From NCBI RefSeq assembly GCF_001445655.1, contig NZ_LNBE01000004.1, positions 558,001 through 622,000 of the forward strand: 64,000 nt of DNA, read 5' to 3'. Made by a program: the position numbers and the translations under genes. Below are positions 55,243-64,000 of this stretch, one piece after another (position 1 is the first letter of the stretch; each line of letters opens with the position of its first letter). The notes under the pieces are model-generated. The model was not told where the DNA came from and did not search any database. It worked only from the letters and a program-made list of their open reading frames with translations. The stretch comes from Streptomyces roseifaciens (GTDB taxonomy: Bacteria > Actinomycetota > Actinomycetes > Streptomycetales > Streptomycetaceae).

Positions 55243-56055
55243 ATGACGATGACGCTCAGCCACGACCGCTACTGTTCCGAGATCCTGCACCAGACCGAGC
55301 TGCTGCGCGGCGCCCTGGGCGAGGGCGCCGACGTGTCGGTCACCGTGCCCACCTGCCCGGAGTGGACGCTCGGGCAGCTCCTGCTGCACGTGGGCCAGGC
55401 CCACCGCATGGCCACCGGGCTCGTGCGCGATCAGGTCAAGGAGTTCGTGCCGCCGTCCACCGCCGCCCAGGGCGGCCCCGCGCCCGCCCCGGGCGAGCCC
55501 TCCGCGGACGATCTGCCCGCTCTCGCCGCATGGCTCGGCGAAGGCGCCGAGGCGCTGGTGGCCGTCCTGCGCGAGGCGGGGCCCGACAGCCCCGTGTGGA
55601 CCTTCTCCGAGGACCAGCGGTCCGTCTTCTGGGCCCGCCGGATGACGCACGAGACCCTCATGCACCGCGCCGACGCCCTGGGCGCCCTGGGCGTCCCCTT
55701 CACGGCGGAGCCCGAAGTGGCGGCCGACTGCGTCGACGAGTGGCTGGACATCCTCACCTTCCCGGCGGCCGTCGCGTTCAAGCCGCGCCTGGCGGAGCTG
55801 CCCGGCCCCGGCCGCACCCTCCACCTGCACGCCACCGACACCCCGGCGGAGCTCGACGCGGAGTGGTTCATCGACCTCACCGGCGAGGGCGTCTCCTGGC
55901 GCCGGGCCCACGAGAAGGCCGCCGTGGCCGTGCGCGGTCCGGTGACCGACCTGCTGAGCGTCCTCTTCCAGCGCCTTCCCGCCGACAGCGACCGCGTCGA
56001 GGTCCTGGGCGACCGCGAGCTGCTCGACTTCTGGCTGGATCGGGCCGTCTTCTGA
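55243..56055 (+). CDS. Maleylpyruvate isomerase-family (mycothiol-dependent) protein
   Basis: 270 aa. The DinB-like four-helix N-terminus has PTCPEWTLGQLLLHVGQAHR (metal-binding His) and the MTHETLMHRADAL motif, followed by a C-terminal SCP-like/MDMPI domain. The family contains mycothiol-dependent isomerases and S-transferases. The role here is unknown; it follows the glycosyltransferase operon by 84 bp but could have its own promoter. Confidence 0.87.
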   Translation: MTMTLSHDRYCSEILHQTELLRGALGEGADVSVTVPTCPEWTLGQLLLHVGQAHRMATGLVRDQVKEFVPPSTAAQGGPAPAPGEPSADDLPALAAWLGEGAEALVAVLREAGPDSPVWTFSEDQRSVFWARRMTHETLMHRADALGALGVPFTAEPEVAADCVDEWLDILTFPAAVAFKPRLAELPGPGRTLHLHATDTPAELDAEWFIDLTGEGVSWRRAHEKAAVAVRGPVTDLLSVLFQRLPADSDRVEVLGDRELLDFWLDRAVF

Positions 56056-56135
56056 GGCCCCTGTCCTCCGTGCTTCCGGCCCCCGCGAGGCATGTCCTGA
56101 CAGGCCGTCCAACAGTCGGATGAGAGCATGACCGT

Positions 56136-57551
56136 ATGACCGTTGTGCCCAGATCCCCCGTGCCCAGGTGGCTGCGGCGGGCCGTGCTGCCCGCCGCCCT
56201 CGTGCTCCTCGCGGCCTGCGGCGGTTCCGGTGACGCCGCGTCCCGCGAGGCCGGCGCCCCCGGCGCGGGGGACCCGCTCTTCCCCCGCCTGGGCAACGGC
56301 GGTTACGACGTCCGGCACTACGGCCTGACCCTCGACTACGACCCCGAGGACAACCACCTGGAGGCCACGGCCGTCATCACCGCGCGGGCGACGCAGGACC
56401 TCAGCGCGTTCAACCTGGACCTCGACGGGCTGAAGGTCCGCAGCGCCCGCGTGGACGGGCGGCCCGCGCGCACCGCCAGGAAGGGCAGCGAGCTGACGGT
56501 GACGCCCCGGGCGTCCATCGCCAAGGGCCACGAATTCGAGACGGTCGTCGTCTACGACGGCACGCCGAAGGAGATCAAGGACGAGGACGGCGACGTCGCC
56601 GAGGGCTGGGTCGAGACCGACGACGGAGCGGCCGGCCTCGGCCAGCCCACCGGCTCGATGGCCTGGTTCCCCGGCAACCACCACCCCTCCGACAAGGCCT
56701 CCTACGACTTCACGGTGACCGTCCCCAAGGGCTACACCGCCGTGGCCAACGGCGAGCTGCAGCGCCGCCTGACCAAGGGCGACCAGACGACCTTCACCTG
56801 GCACAACGCCGAGCCGATGGCGAGCTACCTGGCCAGCGTGGCCGTCTCCCCCTTCAAGGTCACCACCACCCGCGCCGGCGACCTGCCGGTCTACATCGCC
56901 ACCCACCCCAAGGAGGCCGCGGCCACGCCCCGGCTGGAGAAGCTCCTGCCCGAGGCCATCGCCTGGGCGAGCGAGCTCTTCGGGCCCTACCCCTTCTCCT
57001 CCGCCGGCGCCGTCGTCGACCACAACCCCTACGTCGACTACGCCCTGGAGACCCAGACCAAGCCCTACTTCAACGCCGCCCCGGACGACGTGACCGTCGT
57101 GCACGAAGTCGCCCACCAGTGGTTCGGCAACTCCGTCAGCCCCCGCACCTGGCGCGACATGTGGCTCAACGAGAGCTTCGCCGCGTACGCGGAATGGCTG
57201 TGGGAGGAGAAGCAGGGCGGGCGCTCCGCGCAGCAGATCTTCGAGGACCACTACACCGGGAAGGACCCGCTCAGCGAGGGCATCTGGGCCTTCCCGCCCG
57301 CCGACCCCACCCCGGCCACGGTCTCCGACCCACCCGTCTACGGCCGCGGCGCGATGGTGCTGCACAAGCTGCGCCGGGCCGTCGGCGACAAGACCTTCTT
57401 CGCGACCGTCCGGGCCTGGGTGAGCGAGCACCGGCACGGCAACGCCGACACCGCCGGGTTCGAGCGGTTCTGGCAGGAGCGCACCGGGAAGAACCTCGGC
57501 GGCGTGTTCGGCCCGTGGCTCCACGGGCAGGGGAGGCCGGAGCAGCCGTGA
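56136..57551 (+). CDS. M1-family metallopeptidase lipoprotein
   Basis: 471 aa. Lipoprotein signal with LLAACGG lipobox. The catalytic site is HEVAHQWFGN with His323, Glu324 and His327, and Glu346 in LNESFA (HExxH-x18-E). The exopeptidase motif GxMEN is replaced by DYALETQTKPYF, as in several actinobacterial M1 lipoproteins. It is expected to cleave peptides at the outer face of the membrane. Confidence 0.93.
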   Translation: MTVVPRSPVPRWLRRAVLPAALVLLAACGGSGDAASREAGAPGAGDPLFPRLGNGGYDVRHYGLTLDYDPEDNHLEATAVITARATQDLSAFNLDLDGLKVRSARVDGRPARTARKGSELTVTPRASIAKGHEFETVVVYDGTPKEIKDEDGDVAEGWVETDDGAAGLGQPTGSMAWFPGNHHPSDKASYDFTVTVPKGYTAVANGELQRRLTKGDQTTFTWHNAEPMASYLASVAVSPFKVTTTRAGDLPVYIATHPKEAAATPRLEKLLPEAIAWASELFGPYPFSSAGAVVDHNPYVDYALETQTKPYFNAAPDDVTVVHEVAHQWFGNSVSPRTWRDMWLNESFAAYAEWLWEEKQGGRSAQQIFEDHYTGKDPLSEGIWAFPPADPTPATVSDPPVYGRGAMVLHKLRRAVGDKTFFATVRAWVSEHRHGNADTAGFERFWQERTGKNLGGVFGPWLHGQGRPEQP

Positions 57552-57582
57552 CCGCCGGGCGCGCGGCGCCCCGCCGCTCCGG

Positions 57583-58590
57583 TCACACCAGCTCCGCCAG
57601 CACCCGCAGCGTCTCCGGGTCCGGCGCGGTCACCAGCAGGTCCGTCACCGGCCCGGCCCGCCACAGCTCCAGCCGCTCCGCGATGCGCCCGCGCGGCCCG
57701 ACGAGGGAGATCTCGTCGGCGAAGGCGTCCGGCACGGCCGCGACGGCCTCCTCCCGCCGGCCCGCCAGGAACAGCTCCCGCACCCGCTGCGCCTCCTCCT
57801 CGTACCCCATGCGGGCCATGAGGTCGGCGTGGAAGTTGCGGCGCGCGTGCCCCATGCCGCCGATGTAGAACCCCAGCATCGCCTTCACCGGGCGCAGCCC
57901 CTCGGCGACGTCGGCGCAGACCCGCGCCTGGGCCAGCGGCGCCACCAGGAAGCCCTCGGGCGCGGTGGCGAGGGCGGCCGCGTGCAGGTCCGTCCGCAGC
58001 GGGGACCAGTACAGCGGCAGCCAGCCGTCCGCGATGCGCGCGGTCTGGGCGACGTTGCGGGGCCCTTCGGCGCCGAGCAGGACGGGCAGGTCCGGGCGCA
58101 GGGGGTGGGTGATGGGCCGGAGCGGCCTGCCGAGGCCGGTCGCGCCGGGGCCGCGATAGGGGAGCGCGTGGTGGCGGCCGTCGAGCGTCACCGGCGCCCG
58201 GCGGCGCAGCACTTGGCGGACCACGTCCACGTACTCGCGCGTCGCGGTGAGCGGGCTGTCCGGGAACGGCCGCCCGTACCAGCCCTCCACGACCTGCGGG
58301 CCGGACAGCCCCAGGCCGAGCAGCAGCCGGCCGCCGGAGAGGTGGTCGAGGGTGAGGGCGTGCATCGCCGTGGCGGCCGGGCTGCGGGCGGCCATCTGCG
58401 CGACCGCGGTGCCGAGCCGGATGCGGGTGGTGTGCGCGGCGATCCAGGTGAGCGGGGTGAAGGCGTCGGATCCCCAGGACTCGGCCGTCCACACGGAGTG
58501 GTAGCCGAGGCGTTCCGCCTCCCGGGCGAGGTCGAGGTGGCGCGGGTCGGGGCTGCGTCCCCAGTAGCCGAGCGCGAGGCCGAGCCGCAC
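57583..58590 (-). CDS. LLM-class F420-dependent oxidoreductase
   Basis: The GTG at 58590 with GGAGG upstream gives 335 aa. TIM-barrel luciferase-like features: RLGLALGYWGRSPDPRHLDL, YHSVWTAESWGSDAFTPLTW, HLSGGRLLLGLGLSG and a C-terminal LVGPRGRIAERLELW. F420H2 is the probable cofactor in this subfamily. Upstream of the start is an array of about 13-14 bp repeats (58671-58750). Confidence 0.9.
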   Translation of the reverse strand: MRLGLALGYWGRSPDPRHLDLAREAERLGYHSVWTAESWGSDAFTPLTWIAAHTTRIRLGTAVAQMAARSPAATAMHALTLDHLSGGRLLLGLGLSGPQVVEGWYGRPFPDSPLTATREYVDVVRQVLRRRAPVTLDGRHHALPYRGPGATGLGRPLRPITHPLRPDLPVLLGAEGPRNVAQTARIADGWLPLYWSPLRTDLHAAALATAPEGFLVAPLAQARVCADVAEGLRPVKAMLGFYIGGMGHARRNFHADLMARMGYEEEAQRVRELFLAGRREEAVAAVPDAFADEISLVGPRGRIAERLELWRAGPVTDLLVTAPDPETLRVLAELV

Positions 58591-58670
58591 GGATGCCCTC
58601 CCGGCGGGTCCAGCGAGCTGACGGGCTGTCAGGTTCGGGGTCTCCGACGGTAGGCCCGTGCCGGTGCCCC

Positions 58671-58750
58671 GGCAAGAGGACCCCGCAAGAGGCCCCGGCA
58701 AGAGGTCCCGGCAAGAGGATCCGGCAAGGGGCCCCGGCAAGGGGTCCCGG
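58671..58750. repeat. Six degenerate 13-14-bp tandem repeats (GGCAAGRGG)
   Basis: Units such as GGCAAGAGGTCCC, GGCAAGAGGATCC and GGCAAGGGGCCCC repeat six times in the gap between the oxidoreductase and DUF5336 genes. Confidence 0.75.
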
Positions 58751-58771
58751 ACCGGGCGCCGGTAAAGGCGA

Positions 58772-58799
58772 CGGCCCGCCGGGATCTCCCGGCGGGCCG
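58772..58799. terminator. Hairpin terminator of the DUF5336 gene
   Basis: CGGCCCGCCGGGA and its complement form a perfect 13-bp stem around TC, 24 bp after the stop of the minus-strand gene. Confidence 0.75.
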
Positions 58800-58822
58800 C
58801 CATCTTTCGGCTACGGCGCGGA

Positions 58823-59671
58823 TCAGCCGCGCTGGATGCCCGTCGTGTCCTGCAGGACGCCGCGGCGGCCGTCCTGCGTCTGGGCGACGAGGGCCTGGCC
58901 GCGCTGCTCCACCGCGAGGTACCAGGTGCCGGGCGCGAGCTCGGCGATCTGCGACGGCGAACCGTCCTCGCCGTACAGCGGGCGGGGCACCGGCACCGCG
59001 AACCAGAACGGGGCGAAGTCCCCGGCCGGAGCGGCCGCGGCCTGGCCGGCGGCCGGCTGCGGCGAGGCGGCGCCGCCCAGACTCGCGTCAGGCTGACCCG
59101 GCTGCGCGCCGTAGGGCTGCTGGGCCTGGGCGCCGTACGGACCGGCGGCACCGGGCTGGGCACCGCCCGGGCCCGGGTAGCCGTAGCCCGGGTTCGGGCC
59201 GGCGCCGAAGGGGGACGGGGCCTGCGGGCCCGGGGCGCTCACCAGCGGGGCCTTCAGGGCCGGGGTGCGCGGGGTGAGCAGCGCCGCGGCGGCCAGGGCC
59301 GCGTTGGCGAGGAGGCCCAGGATCTGGCCGACGCCCGGGGACACGCCCTGGGCGCCACCGACGATCGTCCACAGCGAGGACCACGCGGCGAACACGGCGA
59401 ACGCGGTGCCCCACTGGACGAGCTCCAGGCCCACGAGCTTGCGCCCCTCGGGCTGGAAGCGCGCGGCGACGATGAGCGCGGCGGCGATGATCCCGGCGAG
59501 GAAGATCGACGGCAGAACGGGGAAGAGGCCGGCCTTCCAGCCGTTCGGCTCCGTCGGGCAGATCGATCCCGCGCAGTCGTACGAGTAGAAGCTCAGGAAC
59601 GAGGCGATGAACAGCAACACCGCTGCTCCGATCACCACGCCGTCGCCTCGAGTGAGGGAGCGGATGTTCAC
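58823..59671 (-). CDS. DUF5336-family membrane protein
   Basis: 282 aa. Four membrane segments in residues 1-135 (GDGVVIGAAVLLFIASFLSF, GLFPVLPSIFLAGIIAAAL, WGTAFAVFAAWSSLW, ILGLLANAALAAAALL), then a Gly/Pro/Gln/Tyr-rich region with PYGAQ repeats and a small C-terminal domain (FAPFWFAVPVPRPLYGEDG...) that looks folded. The family is conserved in Streptomyces with no known activity. Confidence 0.85.
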   Translation of the reverse strand: MNIRSLTRGDGVVIGAAVLLFIASFLSFYSYDCAGSICPTEPNGWKAGLFPVLPSIFLAGIIAAALIVAARFQPEGRKLVGLELVQWGTAFAVFAAWSSLWTIVGGAQGVSPGVGQILGLLANAALAAAALLTPRTPALKAPLVSAPGPQAPSPFGAGPNPGYGYPGPGGAQPGAAGPYGAQAQQPYGAQPGQPDASLGGAASPQPAAGQAAAAPAGDFAPFWFAVPVPRPLYGEDGSPSQIAELAPGTWYLAVEQRGQALVAQTQDGRRGVLQDTTGIQRG

Positions 59672-59862
59672 CTAAAGTCCTTTGTCAGTGTGATCATTAA
59701 CGTCGCTTTCGCCGGCACGCGAGTATGCGGGGGCGCGGGGGTGGCCCCCCATCGTACGGGTGAACCTATCGCCTGCACGGTCGGGGCGTCCTCTTCGTAT
59801 CTGCCTCGTGACAAGCGCGCGGCCCGCGGGCGCCGCTACGGCCCGTTACCGCCCGGGGAGCC

Positions 59863-60840
59863 CTACCCGTCCAGGAAGTCCGTGATGCCGTCGGCGATCC
59901 CTTGCGCCGCCTTCTGCCGCCATGCACCGTCCGTCAGCAGGGCGGCGTCCTTGGGGTCGCGCATGTTGCCGCACTCGACGAACACCTTGGGGACGGTGGA
60001 GAGGTTGAGCCCGCCGAGGTCACCGCGGGTGTCCAGACCGGTACCGCCGCCGATGTAGTTGGACGGGGCGCTGCCCGTGCTCCGCACGAAGTGGCCCGCG
60101 ATGCGCACCCCGAGGTCCTTCGACGGCCCGGCGATGGGCGAGGTGTCCGCGCGCCCGCCCTTGACGGAAGCGGGCAGGATCACATGGAAGCCGCGGTTGC
60201 CGACGCCCGAGCCGTCGGCGTGCACCGAGACGGCGGCGTCGGCGTGCGCCCGGTTGCCGATCGCGGCCCGCTCGTCCACGCACGGGCCGTACGGGCGCTC
60301 GCCGTCGTGCGTGAACACCACCTTGGCGCCCTGCGCCCGCAGGAGCGTGCGGATCCGGTGGGCGACGTCGAGGCTGAACGTGGCCTCGGCGTAACCCGCG
60401 TCCGTGGACGTCCCCGTGGTGTCGCACTCCTTGCGGCCGGTGCCGATGTCGACGGAGCGGTTGATCTCGGCGGTGTGCTCACTGTTGCGGATGTTGTGAC
60501 CGGGGTCGACCAGGACCACCTTGCCCTTGAGCGGGCCGTCCGGCAGCGGCCCCTCGTCGGCCGCGGCGGGCGACGCGCTCGGCGGCGCGGACGACCCGGA
60601 CGCCGAGGGGGACCCGGCGGACGGCGACGGCTGCCGGGACGGGGCCTGCGAGGCGGGGGAGCGGCCGGGCGAGGCCGACGACGCGGCGGCCACCGGGGCC
60701 TTCTCCCCGCCGTCCGCGCTCGCGTCCCACAGCAGCCAGCCCGCGAAGCCGGCCGGCACCAGGGCCGCCACCGCGATGACGACGGGCCTACGGATGCCGC
60801 CCGGACGGCGGGTCACACGGGGAAAGCTGCCTTTGGACAC
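59863..60840 (-). CDS. N-acetylmuramoyl-L-alanine amidase (Amidase_3), membrane anchored
   Basis: GTG at 60840, 325 aa. One N-terminal membrane helix, a Ser/Pro-rich wall-spanning linker (about 45-100), then an Amidase_3 domain with VVLVDPGHNIRNSEH (zinc His), AEATFSLDVAHRIRTLL, SVHADGSG (second zinc His) and FVECGNMRDPKDAALL (catalytic Glu). It cleaves the bond between MurNAc and the stem peptide of peptidoglycan. Confidence 0.92.
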   Translation of the reverse strand: MSKGSFPRVTRRPGGIRRPVVIAVAALVPAGFAGWLLWDASADGGEKAPVAAASSASPGRSPASQAPSRQPSPSAGSPSASGSSAPPSASPAAADEGPLPDGPLKGKVVLVDPGHNIRNSEHTAEINRSVDIGTGRKECDTTGTSTDAGYAEATFSLDVAHRIRTLLRAQGAKVVFTHDGERPYGPCVDERAAIGNRAHADAAVSVHADGSGVGNRGFHVILPASVKGGRADTSPIAGPSKDLGVRIAGHFVRSTGSAPSNYIGGGTGLDTRGDLGGLNLSTVPKVFVECGNMRDPKDAALLTDGAWRQKAAQGIADGITDFLDG

Positions 60841-60878
60841 CCGGCGATGCTACGCCGCCGCTCCACCGCGCAGGGGGC

Positions 60879-61517
60879 CTACGCCGCAACCGGTACGCGC
60901 CGCAGCACCCGCAGCGAGCGCGTCACCGACACTTCGGTGAACTCCCCGGATTCCAGTGCCCTGCGGTACACGCGGTACGGCGCCTGCCCGCCGTCCGCCG
61001 GGTCGGGGAAGACGTCGTGGACTACCAGCAGCCCGCCCGGGGCGAGGTGCGGCACCCAGCCCTCGTAGTCCGCCGTGGCGTGCTCGTCGGTGTGCCCGCC
61101 GTCGATGAACACCAGCCCCAGCGGCGCCGCCCAGAGCGAGGCCGCCAGCGGCGACCGCCCCACGATCGCCACCACGTGCTCCTCCAGCCCCGCCTGATGC
61201 AGCGTGCGCCGGAACGCCGGCAGCGTGTCCATCCGCCCCACGGCCTCGTCGACGAGCGACGCGTCGTGGTACTCCCAGCCCGGCTGCTGCTCCTCGCTGC
61301 CCCGGTGGTGGTCCACCGTCACGGCCGTGACCCCCGCCTCCCGCGCCGCGGCGGCCAGCAGGATCGTCGACCGGCCGCAGTACGTGCCGACTTCGAGCAG
61401 CGGCAGCGCGAGCCGCGCGGCCTCCTCGGCGGCGGCGTGGAGCGCGAGCCCCTCGTCGAGCGGCATGAACCCCTTGGCCGCCTCGAAGGCGGCGAGGATC
61501 TCGGGCTTGGGGGGCAT
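60879..61517 (-). CDS. Class I SAM-dependent methyltransferase (Methyltransf_24-like)
   Basis: 212 aa. Motif I is LLEVGTYCGRSTILLA; the acidic loop VTVDHHRGSEEQQPG and FIDGGHTDEHATADYE match the cephalosporin hydroxylase/Methyltransf_24-type family. The end LRVLRRVPVAA is near the stop, 39 bp before the amidase gene on the same strand. Substrate unknown. Confidence 0.85.
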   Translation of the reverse strand: MPPKPEILAAFEAAKGFMPLDEGLALHAAAEEAARLALPLLEVGTYCGRSTILLAAAAREAGVTAVTVDHHRGSEEQQPGWEYHDASLVDEAVGRMDTLPAFRRTLHQAGLEEHVVAIVGRSPLAASLWAAPLGLVFIDGGHTDEHATADYEGWVPHLAPGGLLVVHDVFPDPADGGQAPYRVYRRALESGEFTEVSVTRSLRVLRRVPVAA

Positions 61518-61663
61518 GGTGTCGTCCTCCTGGGGTACGCGGTGGTCGGCTCATTGTCCTCACGGGCCGCCGTGCGCGGTGCGCGAGGGGTCGATACCGT
61601 GGGGAAGCACGTCCGCGGGACGCAGGGGGAAGCCACTGCTGAAGCTCCTGAAAGGGGCGGAAG

Positions 61664-62215
61664 ATGTCCTTCGCCGTATCGCTGCTCGCCGCTTCCATGG
61701 CAGTCGTGTCCCCCATGGGCGGGGCCCACTGCCAAGGGGCGAGCGTGAGCGCCGTCTTCGCGGAGCCCACGGCCGACGTGCTGCGCGCCGTGACCTTCGA
61801 CGACGCCGCGGTCCCGCCGGGCGCCCGCGTCTCCGTCGTCGAGCGGACCGGCCACCGCGGCACGGCCGTCCAGCTGCGCCTGCGCGGCGTCCAGCCGGGC
61901 CGTACGTTCGGCGCCCACGTCCACACGAAGCCGTGCGGCACCCTGCCCGACCACTCCGGCCCGCACTACCAGCACGTCAAGGACCCGAAGCAGCCCTCGA
62001 CCGACCCCCGGTACGCCAATCCGCGCAACGAGGTCTGGCTCGACCTCACCACCGACCGGCGGGGCGACGGCACGTCCTCCGCCTCGGTCGCCTGGCGCTT
62101 CCGCGCGGGCGAGGCCCGCTCCGTCGTCATCCACGAACACGCCACCGAGACGGGCCCGGGCCGGGCGGGCATGGCGGGCGCGCGGCTGGCGTGCGTCAAC
62201 GTGCCCTTCAAGTGA
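61664..62215 (+). CDS. Secreted Cu/Zn superoxide dismutase-like protein
   Basis: 183 aa with a signal-like N-terminus. The beta-rich sequence has FGAHVHTKPCG, which resembles the metal His-x-His and disulfide Cys of SodC, and HEHATETG as a second His site, with a distant ACVNVPF (second Cys). Some of the usual ligands are not evident, so enzymatic activity is uncertain; SOD-fold proteins without activity are common in Streptomyces. Confidence 0.75.
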   Translation: MSFAVSLLAASMAVVSPMGGAHCQGASVSAVFAEPTADVLRAVTFDDAAVPPGARVSVVERTGHRGTAVQLRLRGVQPGRTFGAHVHTKPCGTLPDHSGPHYQHVKDPKQPSTDPRYANPRNEVWLDLTTDRRGDGTSSASVAWRFRAGEARSVVIHEHATETGPGRAGMAGARLACVNVPFK

Positions 62216-62306
62216 GCGTCGAACAATAGGACGAGGCACTCGCAAGGGTGATCGTGCGCGCTGCAGGGCCCGGGCACGGCCCCCGGCGCCATAGCCTGCT
62301 GCCGCC

Positions 62307-62747
62307 ATGAACGATTTCGTTGACGAAGCACGCTCACGCGTCGCACACCTGCTCCGGATGGCCAACACCACGGACGACCGGGTCAGGGCACGGATCATCG
62401 AGTACGCGGACACCACCCCGGAGCCGCCTGTCATGAGCCGGGCCGGGATCGTCACGACCGGATGCGCGCAGTGCCTGAGGACCGCGTGGAGGCAGCAGGA
62501 CGCGGAAGGACCCGTGTGGGTCTGCGCGTCGTGCGGCCATGTCGAAGGAGTGACCGTGAACTGCCCCCACTGCAAGGTGGCCATGACCCCGCCGCCCCTC
62601 GGCGCCCCCGACCGGTGGCAGTGCCCGCGGTGCCCTCGGGTCGCGGCCACGGGTGAGAGTGCGCAGGACATCGAGGAACGCGAGCGGCAACGGCTTGCGG
62701 CGGTTGCCGCGCTGGACTCGGCGATGGCCCTGCGGGCCGGCGAGTGA
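62307..62747 (+). CDS. Zinc-ribbon hypothetical protein
   Basis: 146 aa with three CxxC pairs plus one: CAQC, CASC, CPHC and CPRC, indicating two zinc ribbons (about residues 50-112) between helical ends. No enzymatic motif. The function is not recognised; such proteins may bind nucleic acid or act as small partners. Confidence 0.75.
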   Translation: MNDFVDEARSRVAHLLRMANTTDDRVRARIIEYADTTPEPPVMSRAGIVTTGCAQCLRTAWRQQDAEGPVWVCASCGHVEGVTVNCPHCKVAMTPPPLGAPDRWQCPRCPRVAATGESAQDIEERERQRLAAVAALDSAMALRAGE

Positions 62748-62780
62748 GTGCTGCGCTGATGCGCCGAAGTTCACTGCGAG

Positions 62781-62845
62781 GTCACGCCCCGCAAGGGGCG
62801 CGGGGAACTGCGCGACCAGCCACGGTCCGCCCGCAGCCGACCGAC
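62781..62845. repeat. Dispersed Streptomyces-type intergenic repeat
   Basis: The string CGCCCCGCAAGGGGCG (hairpin) followed by CGGGGAACTGCGCGACCAGC and GCCCGCAGCCGAC is of a kind found many times in intergenic regions of Streptomyces genomes. It lies between the zinc-ribbon gene and the RNase H gene. Recognition is from memory. Confidence 0.5.
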
Positions 62846-62943
62846 GGCACGGCACCGCCGGTCGGGCACATGGTGGTTTCTCGCCGCTGCGGCGGAAGAA
62901 CATGCCCGCCGCGGTGCAGGGCTGCCGTACGGCCACCGGCCGG

Positions 62944-64000
62944 CTACCGCAGGTGCCCCGTGTCGTTCAGCAGCCGCAGTGACGCGTTCCCGTCCGCGTA
63001 GTACGCCACCGCCGACAGCGACGCCGCCGACAGCTCCATGCGGAACAGGGACTCCGGCGGGGCCCCGAGGGCCAGCCGGACGAGGGTCTTGACCGGCGTC
63101 ACATGGGTGACCAGCAGCACCGTGCGGCCGGCGTACCGGGCGAGGAGCTTGTCGCGCGTGACCGCCATGCGGCGGGCGACCGCCGCGAAGCTCTCGCCGC
63201 CGCCGGTCGGGGCCGCCTTGGAGGAGGCCAGCCAGGCGTCGAGGTCGGCGGGGTGGCGCTCGCGGACCTCCGCGAACGTCAGGCCCTCCCAGGCCCCGAA
63301 GTCGGCCTCGCGCAGACCCTCCTCGACGCGCACCTCCAGGCCCAGGCGCGCGGCAGCGGCGGCCGCGGTCTCGCGGCAGCGCCGCATGGGCGAGGAGACG
63401 ATCGCCTGGATCGTGCCGCGCGCGGCGAGCGCCGCGGCCGTGTGCTCGGCCTGGCGGAGGCCGACGGGCGAGAGCTCGGGGTCGCTGCCGCCACTGCCGG
63501 AGAATCGCTTCTGCGGAGTGAGGGCCGTCTCGCCGTGCCGCAGCAGCACGAAGGTGGTCGGTGCCCCGAGGTCGGCGGGGGCGGCCCAGCCGACGGGAGC
63601 GGCCTTGGGCTCCTCGAGCGGCTCCGCCACGGGCTCCGCCGTACGTACGGCCGTGCGCGCGGCCGTACGCTCCGCGAGCGCCGCCGCGGAGGCGCCCGCC
63701 TCCCACTGACGGCCCGCCTTGCCCGCGTCCATGGCCTCGTTGGCGAGCCGGTCCGCGTGCTTGTTCTGCTCGCGCGGGATCCACTCGTACGCGACCTGCC
63801 CCGCGGGGTAGAGCGCGCGCGCCCGGGCGGCGAGCGGCCGCATGTCCGGGTGCTTGATCTTCCAGCGGCCCGACATCTGCTCCACGACGAGCTTGGAGTC
63901 CATCCGGACCAGGACCCCGGCGCCGGGGTCGAGGGCCTTCGCGGCCTCCAGGCCGGCGATGAGCCCCCGGTACTCGGCGACGTTGTTCGTGGCCGTGCCG
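62944..64000 (-). CDS. Bifunctional RNase H/acid phosphatase (partial, N-terminus outside window)
   Basis: The frame is open to the window end. The C-terminal part of an RNase HI domain is visible (TNNVAEYRGLIAGLEAA, MDSKLVVEQMSGRWKIKH, WIPREQNKHADRLANEAMD), followed by an Ala/Glu-rich linker and a histidine-phosphatase domain with VLLRHGETALTPQKR (catalytic RHG), SSPMRRCRETA and LVTHVTP. Mycobacterial Rv2228c has the same fusion, acting on RNA of RNA-DNA hybrids and on phospho-esters. Confidence 0.95.
   Translation of the reverse strand, partial: GTATNNVAEYRGLIAGLEAAKALDPGAGVLVRMDSKLVVEQMSGRWKIKHPDMRPLAARARALYPAGQVAYEWIPREQNKHADRLANEAMDAGKAGRQWEAGASAAALAERTAARTAVRTAEPVAEPLEEPKAAPVGWAAPADLGAPTTFVLLRHGETALTPQKRFSGSGGSDPELSPVGLRQAEHTAAALAARGTIQAIVSSPMRRCRETAAAAAARLGLEVRVEEGLREADFGAWEGLTFAEVRERHPADLDAWLASSKAAPTGGGESFAAVARRMAVTRDKLLARYAGRTVLLVTHVTPVKTLVRLALGAPPESLFRMELSAASLSAVAYYADGNASLRLLNDTGHLR

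Overview
The window is high-GC actinobacterial chromosome, almost certainly Streptomyces. It carries a SapB-type class III lanthipeptide (ram/amf) cluster, a snapalysin gene with its LysR regulator, a pSAM2-type integrative conjugative element (AICE), a mycothiol-dependent-type enzyme, an F420-dependent-type oxidoreductase, GTG starts with GGAG-like ribosome sites, and many 4-nt ATGA/GTGA gene overlaps. Both ends cut through genes: a coiled-coil membrane protein on the left and an RNase H/acid phosphatase on the right.

Layout. 1-1.7 kb: coiled-coil protein and a DUF4097 lipoprotein. 1.9-12.65 kb: tRNA-Val(UAC) with an AICE of about 10.7 kb in its 3' end. The element is bounded by 43-bp direct repeats and carries int, xis, a Rep, a set of small transfer genes, a TraSA-type FtsK/SpoIIIE protein, a GntR repressor with palindromic operators, and cargo. 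12.65-25.4 kb: housekeeping and accessory genes, including snpR/snpA, a secreted HNH nuclease, a FetB-like permease followed by a yybP-ykoY manganese riboswitch and a GDT1/TMEM165-type exporter, an MFS transporter fused to a winged helix, and a GntR regulator. 25.5-30.3 kb: a steroid-type thiolase divergent from a CYP125-clade P450, then a DUF6230/DUF6114/secreted-protein operon. 30.3-34.1 kb: a GT87-PAP2 fusion, a GNAT and an orphan amidinotransferase.

34.2-41.3 kb (minus strand): a cobalamin-riboswitch operon with a membrane-anchored alpha-barrel (transcobalamin-like) protein, a SCO2322-family protein and EcfT, EcfA and EcfS. The double-ATPase EcfA gene is split by a 666-bp block of nested fold-back repeats; removing that block restores one in-frame protein of 561 residues. 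41.4-43.2 kb: aldehyde dehydrogenase plus [3Fe-4S]-type ferredoxin. 43.3-50.8 kb: ramC-ramS-ramA-ramB with convergent ramR. 51-55.2 kb: a KstR-like TetR regulator divergent from a glycosyltransferase/methyltransferase/alpha-barrel operon. 55.2-64 kb: maleylpyruvate isomerase-like protein, M1 peptidase, LLM oxidoreductase, DUF5336 protein, cell-wall amidase, methyltransferase, SOD-like protein, zinc-ribbon protein and RNase H/phosphatase.

Two regulatory links tie distant genes together. A KstR-type palindrome (nnAACnnGTTnn) lies upstream of both the KstR-like gene and the thiolase/P450 pair. A separate 15-mer, CTGATNNANCGTCAR, lies upstream of the P450, the DUF6230 operon and the aldehyde dehydrogenase-ferredoxin pair. 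Together they suggest a lipid/steroid-related regulon that may include the uncharacterised glycosyltransferase-methyltransferase-alpha-barrel operon.
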